NCBI RefSeq assembly: GCF_010183535.1
Contig: NC_071328.1
Location: 620,001-684,000, forward strand
DNA: 64,000 nt
Direction of reading: 5' to 3'
Source of the DNA: Caenorhabditis remanei
Taxonomy: Eukaryota > Nematoda > Chromadorea > Rhabditida > Rhabditidae
A model generated the notes under the pieces. The model worked only from the letters and a program-made list of their open reading frames with translations, had not been told where the DNA came from and made no database searches. Positions 56,242 to 64,000 of this stretch are shown here, piece by piece (position 1 is the stretch's first letter; each line of letters opens with the position of its first letter). The position numbers and the translations under genes are program-made.

Positions 56242-56526
56242 GTACTCATGGAGAATTTCCAAAATTAAAAAATGATGACGGAAAAAATCGAAGAACTCTA
56301 TTCTATATTAATAGAATTTTTGTTTTCCGTATAGCAGAGAGACTAGGGACCAGAATTTCAGCAAAAGAGAGATCTCGTTGTATGAAAACTAAAGAGATAT
56401 CCAGCTCTGCGGAAAAACTATTACAACTTTAATGACTCTCTGCTAGAGATCTTAAAGTTTTGCGGGGAAAAAACTCTGAAAGACAAAATGCGCCGACGGC
56501 GCGCCAGATCGAGAGTTTAGGAAAAG

Positions 56527-56904
56527 TGTACTTGTCAGCGGGCCGAAACGGGCCGACACGGGCCAGCGCGTAACTCGCTTCAAACTGAGTTTTATGAGCT
56601 GAAAAATATACCAAAATGTAGATCTCGACGAGTTATATGTCCGTGACCTATTACGGACCGGATGTCTATTCGTTAATGTGCCGCGGGTCGGGCTAGAATG
56701 GCTTTTTTGGCCATTTTCGCGTTTTTTGCCACTTTTTCCCGGCCCGCGGCACATTAACGAATAGACATCCGGTCCGTAATAGGTCACGGACATAGAACTC
56801 GCCGAGATCTACATTTTGGTATATTTTTCAGCTCATAATATTCATTTTGACGCGAGTTACGAGCCGGCCCGTGTCGGCCCGTTTCGGCCCGGTTGACAAG
56901 TATG
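56527..56904. mobile_element. GC-rich palindromic MITE
   Basis: It starts TGTACTTGTCAGCGGGCCGA and ends GGTTGACAAGTATG. The flank AGGAAAAG is identical on both sides (56519-56526, 56905-56912). Arms share GTAGATCTCGACGAGTT-type and CCGCGGCACATTAACGAATA words with the copy at 34342-34690. Confidence 0.88.
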
Positions 56905-57174
56905 AGGAAAAGTGTCCAACGAGATTTGAATGACTGCAAATTGAATATTCTGAAACTGAGATTGCTAGCATAACAATCCCTAGGCAAAAACCCAGAAAAC
57001 GAGGAAAAGACTGCAAAAACTACAAAGAAAGAGGGGAACTGAGCCGAAAAAGTACGAAAATCTCCTTTTTTCTCCTAAAATATACAAGGGATAGAGATAT
57101 CTCTTTCACACATTTTGCATCATATAGACACAGAAAAAGAGAGCGGGAGAGTCTAGACAGACATGTGTGTGTAC

Positions 57175-57339
57175 CAGAGTTGCATGGAAGTGAAATTTTC
57201 TTATCCGGAAGTCGGAAGTCGGAAGTGAATTTCCTTATCCGGAAGTCGGAAGTCGGAAGTGATTTTCCTTATCCGGAAGTCGGAAGTCGGAAGTCGGAAG
57301 TGAAAAAATGCCCGGAAGTCGGAATTCCATGCAACTCTG
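57175..57339. mobile_element. Short hAT-like MITE with a CGGAAGT array
   Basis: It has the same termini as 55812-56241 (CAGAGTTGCATGGAA / TTCCATGCAACTCTG), with the perfect 8-bp duplication GTGTGTAC (57167-57174, 57340-57347). The interior is almost only GGAAGTCGGAAGT repeats with a few spacers, so this 165-bp copy is practically a minisatellite between two termini. Confidence 0.92.
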
Positions 57340-59448
57340 GTGTGTACTAACAAAAAATACTAAAAATGGGCATTCGAACCATTTGAAAATCAGAAAATCT
57401 CCTACTTGTCATCTTTCTTTTTGAAATTTCGAACAATTTCCCATCGAAAATGTGAAAATTTTTGATGATTTTTCAGAATTTCTTCTAATTTAGAATTGAT
57501 AGGCAAAAATGTTACTTTTTTCCCAAAAAAATTCAAATATTCAAAACAATTTGAATCGCGAAAATGGACACCTAAATAAAAACACCCTAAAAACCGCCGA
57601 TTTTTGAGGATTTTCGAGGAAAATACCTTTTTTTTTGAAAAATTTTACAAAATTTTTGATTTTCTGCAAAAGAAAACCAGATTGCACAGAGCTTAAACCG
57701 ACATAAACTAGTCTTGGCTGAAAATTTCCCTATCAGAGCTCAAAAATAAGCAACAAACAGCAGTAATCGCGTCAGAACTTCAGAAATCGAAATTTTGCAA
57801 CGAACTACGTCAGAATCTTGCAGAAACTAGCGAAAATGATAGATTTTGACATTAAAAAATCACTTTTTGAGGCTTAAATACGTCAAAATCATGCAAAAAA
57901 AACTCGAAAAACTTGAATTTTACAGAAAAACCGCGTCGGAGGAGCTAGAAAACGCCAAAAAAACCGTATTGCTAACTTGAAAAGCGCCAAAAGCGCGCCA
58001 GAATCCTAAATACCTTTTTTTTCTCGCTAAAAATGGCGAAAAACTTCAAAATTTAACGCGTCAAAGACACGCCAGCCACTTAAAAACCGCGGAAAACCTT
58101 GGAAAACTGTGTGAAATGACTTGTTCGTAAAATGAAATGGTAAACATTTGGGGGTCGGGGAATCGGGGAAAAGACGGTAAACAACGGAATCAGATGGGCG
58201 GAACGTCATCTGGAGACAACGGACGGAGAGAATATGTGAAAACAATTTTTGGGAAAAAACGGGCGGCACATTTCCAATTATTTTTCACTTTTGTTCACTC
58301 CCGATGAGCCAGCCATGAGATATTAAACTCTTTTCTTCCGCCTCTCGGCAAGAAAAAAACATGAAAACGAGAGAGTACACGAAATGAAGAGTGTGGCGAG
58401 AGAAATGACATCGATTGAGAGAGCGAAGAGACGCAGAGAAGCTAGACGGAGAGGAGACATGTGAAAAGGGCGTGAATGGCTTCGCGCGCCGACTTGATTG
58501 GTACTTTGGTGTTGTTGAGTGGCGATTTTTGAAGTTTTCTGTTGGAAAATTCGGAAAAATTGATCCCAGATCAAGTTTTAATAGAAAAAACCGCGAAAAT
58601 TTTCGAAAAACCACCGAAAAATGAGTTTCCAACAATTAATTACAGTAGCTCCGTAAATCTACATTTCAAGGCGCACGCCCAAAATCTGTCAATCGGGTCT
58701 CGCCACGATAAACATTTTAAAATAGAAATTTAAATTTTTTGAATTTTTAATAAAATAACAACGAAAAAAGGGCTTCACAGATTCAAATGTCATGAAAAAA
58801 TGCAATTAATCAGTTTTTTATTATTATGAAACACGAAAACAATCAGAAAACTCGAAAAGATTGCCCAGACTGAGAAAAGACAAAAATCTGAAATTTCAGA
58901 GCAGATTTTTAATTTCCAAGAATTGAAATAATTATAAAATTCAAGATATTCTCTAAAACCACTGAAAAATCGCTAAAAACTGAATAAAAAAGCAAATACT
59001 CCGCTGATCAAAAAAATAAAATGAAAAATTACAGTACTCCTCGTAAATCTACATTAAAGGCGCATGCTCAACTTTGTCTCTGGGTCTCGACACGAATATA
59101 GCTAGAGTAAGTTTTGAAGCATATTTTTGAGTGATTTCAGAGCTTAAAACTTAGAAAAAAAACTCATTTTTAGGCCAAAACCGATTCTTTTGAACTGAAA
59201 AACGTGGCCAGTGATAAGAAATGTGTGAGAAATAGCAATAAAATGATAATGACATCAAAGTATTTTGCACTTTTCTTCATGGGAAACAATTTTTTTCGCG
59301 AAACAATATTAAATCAAAATCAATAACAAACGGGGGATAACAGGTTAGGAAAGAACAAGAAAAACGAAGAAATAGTAGGAAAAACGGGTGGTTAACAATA
59401 GAAAAAAAACAAAAAAGTTATCAAAAAATGATTTTTAAAACGAAGAAA

Positions 59449-62400
59449 TTATTCCTCTTGCATAGGCTCCGCCCCCTCCTCCTCCTCAGCCGTCTCCTCC
59501 TTCATTTCGTCGTCATCAAACTTCAGATCATCCAACATTTCAGCCAACGAAGGCGCCTCTGGATGAGCATCGTCGTCGTCTCCGTCGATGGCCACTGCCT
59601 TTTCGGCGTCCTGGAAAAACAGGTTTTAGGGGTCAAAAAGCTGGAAAAACTGGCTGAAAATGCCATTTTTGAACAATTTTCTTTGGAAAAATGTTGAAAA
59701 TTTGGTAATTTTTAGAAGAAAATGCTTTTTAGCACCGAAAAATTCGAATATTTTATGAAAACATGAAGTTTCCCCTCCAAAAATCCTAATTTTTTGAATA
59801 AAACTAGATTTTTTGGTCGCAAAACTACTAAAATTCGGAATTTAGACTCGATAATCTCTATTTCAGTAATTTTAACTGAAATTCTCAGATTTTTGTTTAA
59901 AAAACTGGCTGAAAAATGACATTTTTCAGAACAATTTTCTCAAGAAAAGGTTAAAAAATTGAAATTCCGCTCATTTTTCTTCAAAAATCAGTCGAAAAAG
60001 TGGTTTATAGCATCGAAAATTCGAGATTTTCATCGAAAATTTCAAACTTTGGCAGTGAAAAACGCTTAAAAAAGCATTTTTTGAACGATTCTCCCTCCAA
60101 AATCGTCAATTTTCAGCATCATTCTACCTTATAGATATTGATTTTCTCTCTCATCAACGCGTCCTCCTCAATATCTTCCATAAATCCTTGGAATTCATCA
60201 GCAACTGACGCCGTCTCATTTCCAACAATATTTCCATCGACAACCAATCTTTTCAGCTTCCATTGACGTTTGGCGACACGGCGGGAACGATCGAATACCT
60301 GGAATTTTCATTTTTTTGAGATTTTCTGGATTTTTCTTCCATATTTTCACTGATTTTTACTCGAAAATATGGATTTTTCAACCCAGACTGGCGCGCCTTC
60401 GGCGCAGAACAGCAGACTGTAACTTTCAACAAAAATTAGACGGTGAGTCCGAAAATTGGGTGTCTGGCGCGCCTTGAACGCCTGGAATCAATGAAAAAAA
60501 CTGGAATTGATCAGAATTTAAGATGGCTGTCGCGCCTTTGGAGCCTATTTCCAGAGATTTTTACTCGAAAATCTGAAATTTTCAACAGAAATGGGAGAAC
60601 AGAGGTCCAGGCTGGCGCGCCGTTGGCGCCTAGACTCTATGAGACTTCTGATTCAAAAAATCTGGCGCGCCTTTGCCGCCCGGAGTCTATTTTCACAGAT
60701 TTTGACTCAAAAATCTGGATTTTTTAACAGAAATGGGGGCAGATTGGCGCGCCTTGGGCGCAGAATCAGCGAGAGTTAACAAGACGGTGCGAGTCCGAAA
60801 ATTGAGTGTCTGGCGCGCCTTCGGCGCCTAGAATCGGTGAAAACGGCTTATTGCAGCCGTTGTTAGGGATTTTCAAACACTTTACATCGGTTTTTGACGG
60901 AAAAATGGCGAAAATCCACCACTTTTTGGCTGAAAATCAGAATTCTTACCTTTCTGACGATAATTGCGTCTGGAACATTATCGACACTCATCGCATCGAA
61001 TGTCGCATTGTTCACATTGCAATTCTTCATGTCGAAAGCTGAAAATAGTCAAAAATTAAAATTTTCAGCCCATAAATATAAATTTTAATGTAAAATATGC
61101 GTTTTTCCGATGAAAATCAAGCAAAATTCTGCCGAAACCCTCATTTTCATCATAAAAACTTCCAATTTTGCACTGAAAAACACAATTTCCGTCTAAAAAC
61201 TCGATTTTCACTCTAAAACGTCAATTTTCAGTATAAAATCTCAGTTTCCCTATTGAAAGCTCTATTTTCAGTCCAAAAACATCATTTTTTGTCGTAAAAA
61301 ATGAGTTTTTTTGACAAAAATTCAAGTAAATTATGCCTAAAACCTCATTTTCAGCCTAAACTCCAGCTAAAACCCGCCAAAAACCCTCTTTCTAGCCTAA
61401 AAACCCTAATTTTTCCACTAAATAACACAATTTCTGGGTGAAAATAGTCAAAAATAGGAAGTTTTCACTATAAAAACTCTAATTTCAGTGTAAAAATATC
61501 ATTCTTGATGAAAAAAATGAGTTTTTCGACTAAAATCCAATTAAATTCTGTCTACAACTTCATTTTTACCTTGAAACCTTCAATTTTTCCACTGAAAATT
61601 ACAATTTTTGGCTGAAAATAGTCGAATGTTGGATATTATCAGTCCAAAAACATCATTTTTGACGTTAAAAAAATGAATTTTTTCGACAGAAATTCAAGTA
61701 GATTCTGTCTGAAACCTCATAGCCTACAAATCCCCAATTTTTACACTGATGCTGTGTCGAAGGCTGAAAATCGGATGAATAGACACGCGACAGACAAAAA
61801 TGACTGAAAAAACACAATTTCTGGCTGAAAATAGCCAAAAATCGATATTTTCACACCAGAAATATCATTTTTGCTGGGAAAAATGCGTTTTCCGATGAAA
61901 ATCCAGCTAAAATCTGCCTAAAATCTCGTTTTCAGCCTAAAAATCTCTAATTTTTCCACTTTCCACTCACCCATAACCAAGTCACCAGGCGACAACAAAT
62001 GTCCCAAATGAGTTCTGGCTGAAAGTGACTGAGCATCCGACATTCCAACTTGATCACTTCTCACCAACCACACATCAGCCAACTCGTGCTTCTTACTAAT
62101 GTATCCGTGACCAGCTTTCCGTTCGAAATTATCGATTGACTCCACGTCGAGCACATAGAACTCTGTCAATTGTTTCGGTCCACACAACGAATCGAACGGC
62201 TCACGCCAGAAGTTTGTACTGAAAATTAGGCAATTTCTAGTGAAAAATAAAGGAAAAACACTGAAAAATCGCAACTGTTAGCGAAAATCAGTATATTTAA
62301 TAAAAAATCAGCCGCATTCGCTATTTTTTAGTGAAAAAATCTCTTAAATCGTTCAGAATCATCGATGAAATGGGCTGATTTTCAGTGAAAAAGTGATGGA

Positions 62401-63259
62401 AAACAGCTCAAAATCGTCATTTTTTAGCGAAAACAGGTAATTTTATTCAAAACTATGGAAATTTTGCTAAAAATTGATATTATTCGTTTAAAAAAACTAT
62501 CGAAAATTCGAATTTTTCACCGAATTTTCCGATTTTCGTCTCTGAAACACTGAAAAATTGATTATAGATCGATTTTTCTATACAAAAACTGCTAAAATCA
62601 GGATTTTCAGTCATTTTCATTGAAATTTCCTGATTTTTGGCTTAAAAATGCTGAAAGATCCATTTTTGCTGAGAAATTAGTGAATTTTTAGTGAAAAAGT
62701 CGTTGAAAACACTGAAAAATCGTCATTTTTCAGTCAAAATCATAAGAATTCAGTGAAAACTAGTCTTTATCAAGAAAACTTGTAATTTGTTGGAAAACTG
62801 TAAAACCTTGCTTATTTGCAGTCAGAAAAGTGGTTTTTAGTGTCGAAAATTCGAATTTCCAGGTTAGAAAATGCTATTCCTCCAAAAATCGTCATTTTCT
62901 GATCAAAAATCGATTTCTCACAGCCAAAATCTGAAATTTGGCGTCTGAAAGTCACAATTTCCCGATTTTTGGCTCAAAAAGCGCTGAAAACCCCCAATTT
63001 TCCCTCTATTTCCACCCAAAAACCCGTCCAAAACCCTCACTTACGCCTGAACATCGACCAACTGCAAATTGTTGGGATCGATGAGAGTGATGACATTGGA
63101 CACACGGAGACACAGAACGATTTGTGACATATTTCCGTATTGTTGAGCCTGTTTCTTGGGAAGACAAACGATATTGTCACGACAGATTGGAACGATTTCA
63201 ACGCAGAATGTGTGTTTGTAGTCGTATGTATTGTTCTTCGTATCGTGAGAAACAAGTTC
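59449..63259 (-). CDS. nmd-3: 60S ribosomal export protein NMD3, C-terminal part
   Basis: NMD3 is the adaptor that links nascent 60S subunits to CRM1 for nuclear export. Five exons are visible (63045-63259, 61971-62218, 60950-61038, 60128-60298, 59449-59610), joined in frame. The gene continues beyond the right edge, where the N-terminal zinc-binding CxxC repeats should lie. Family signatures: ELVSHDTKNNTYDYKHTFCV, EIVPICRDNIVCLP, RTHLGHLLSPGDLVMAFD, VPDAIIVRK, RQWKLKRL and a very acidic tail with SLAEMLDDLKF, which aligns in position with human ISLAEMLEDLH next to the export signal. The tail ends EPMQEE. All introns are repeat-rich, including GGCGCGCC arrays. C. elegans T25G3.3 is the remembered counterpart. 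Confidence 0.95.
60385..60840. repeat. CTGGCGCGCCTTCGGCGC array in an NMD3 intron
   Basis: Seven variants of CTGGCGCGCCTT(T/C)GGCGC recur at spacings of 40-90 bp, alternating with GATTTTTACTCGAAAATCTG and TTTTCAACAGAAATGGG. GGCGCGCC is self-complementary. The array resumes at 63290-64000. Confidence 0.8.
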
Positions 63260-64000
63260 CTGCAAAAGAAAATGGATATTGGGATGGCTGGCGTGTCTTT
63301 GGAGCGTTTTCCCACAGTTTTTGATTCGAAATCTGGATTTTTCTACAGAAATGGGACAATATAGGTGCAGACTGGCGCGCCTTTAGCGCAGAATCGGTGA
63401 GAGTTCAGGCCCTAAAATCTGGCGCACCTTTGGCGCCTTGGTCTCATTTTGGAGAATAGTGGTACAGACTGGCGTGCCTTTGGCGCCTAGAATCTGTGAT
63501 ACTTCGGACTGAAAAACTGGCGTGCCTTAGACGCATCATACCACAGACGAGTTCCTGGAATTGATCGGGAAATTGAGTGGCTGGCGCGCCTTTGAATCTT
63601 TTTTTTTCATTTTCACAGTTTTTGACCCAAAAATCTGGAATTTCCCACAGAAATTGGAGAACAGAGGTCCAGTCTGGCGCGCCTTTGGCGCCTAGAATCT
63701 GTGATAGTTTCTAATTCAATAATCTGGCGTGCCTTTGGCGCATGGATCTCCTTTCCACAGTTTCTTATTAAAAATCTGGATTTTTCCGGAATTTGAGTGT
63801 CTGGCGCGCCTTGGGAGCATATTTCGAGAGATTTTTACTCTAAAATCTGGATTTTTCAACAGAAATCGGAGAACAGAGGTCCAGGCTGGCGCGCCTTGGA
63901 CGCAGAGTATAATTCTACAGATTCTGACCGAAAATCTGGATTTTTCAACAGAAATCAGGGAACAGAGGCCCAGGCTGGCGTGCCTTTGGCGCCTAGAATC
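63260..64000. repeat. NMD3 intron filled by the GGCGCGCC array
   Basis: From about 63280 to the right edge, TCTGGCG(C/T)GCCTTTGGCGCCT and TAGAATCTGTGAT recur about twelve times, mixed with GGAGAACAGAGGTCCAG. No exon or splice site was recognised, so this is taken as the intron upstream of the exon ending at 63259. The array continues past the window. Confidence 0.75.

Larger units (their letters stand above)
54870..59448. other. 4.6-kb intergenic region with MITEs
   Basis: Between the dehydrogenase start and the NMD3 stop. It contains an inverted exon echo (55223-55255), two hAT-like MITEs (55812-56241, 57175-57339), a palindromic MITE (56527-56904) and two copies of a GGTCTCG(C/A)CACGA repeat (58660-58715, 59050-59100). 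The remaining stretches, including 57360-59440, are AT-rich with no convincing frame; 58285-58635 reads through simple sequence. Confidence 0.6.

Noticed and set aside
55800..57350. CRISPR-like array, suggested by the regular CGGAAGT repeats
   Set aside because: The repeats are too short, lack unique spacers and are bounded by MITE termini with target duplications; the genome is that of an animal.
58285..58635. 116-codon minus-strand frame
   Set aside because: No recognisable domain, overlaps another frame on the opposite strand, and no splice partner was found.

Overview
The window is nuclear DNA of a nematode, almost certainly a Caenorhabditis species. Genes are split by AT-rich introns with TTTCAG acceptors, several start codons sit just behind a TTTCAG-type site that could take a spliced leader, and the recognised proteins match worm orthologues closely. 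From memory, the gene set matches C. elegans chromosome I around cosmids D2030 (prg-1, mce-1, NDUFB7, ClpX, mans-1) and T25G3 (mitochondrial glycerol-3-phosphate dehydrogenase, nmd-3). It is not C. elegans itself: introns are swollen by repeats and the prg-1-like locus is broken.

Layout: 1-2300, a hAT-like MITE, a triplicated segment and a single-exon RGS gene (-). 4918-6095, a KIAA1143/DUF4604 gene (+). 7001-8411, a decayed PIWI/PRG-1-like Argonaute (+). 8659-9325, a small membrane protein (-). 10985-12727, methylmalonyl-CoA epimerase (-). 14466-16856, complex I subunit NDUFB7 (+), followed after 215 bp by a HEAT-like protein (17072-23372, +), which looks like a two-gene operon. 23829-35721, mitochondrial ClpX (-). 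41845-48116, a class I alpha-1,2-mannosidase (+). 48743-54869, mitochondrial FAD glycerol-3-phosphate dehydrogenase (-) with three apparent lesions. 59449-63259, the C-terminal part of NMD3 (-), whose 5' exons lie beyond the window.

The genes are mostly housekeeping and largely mitochondrial (epimerase, NDUFB7, ClpX, glycerol-3-phosphate dehydrogenase), with secretory glycan trimming (mannosidase) and 60S export (NMD3). No shared pathway is evident beyond the possible operon.

The non-coding part is the unusual one. It holds at least four hAT-like MITEs with perfect 8-bp target duplications, GC-rich palindromic MITEs (one nested in a hAT MITE), two large foldback elements (one with arms built of CTCTTTGACT repeats, one with tRNA-like Pol III promoter sequence in each arm), and several minisatellites. 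It also holds a series of partial copies of exon edges with their splice sites, lying in the adjacent introns. These exon-edge copies, the broken prg-1-like locus and the lesions in the glycerol-3-phosphate dehydrogenase gene are the main points for follow-up. All calls rest on reading the sequence and remembered family knowledge; nothing was searched or aligned by computer.
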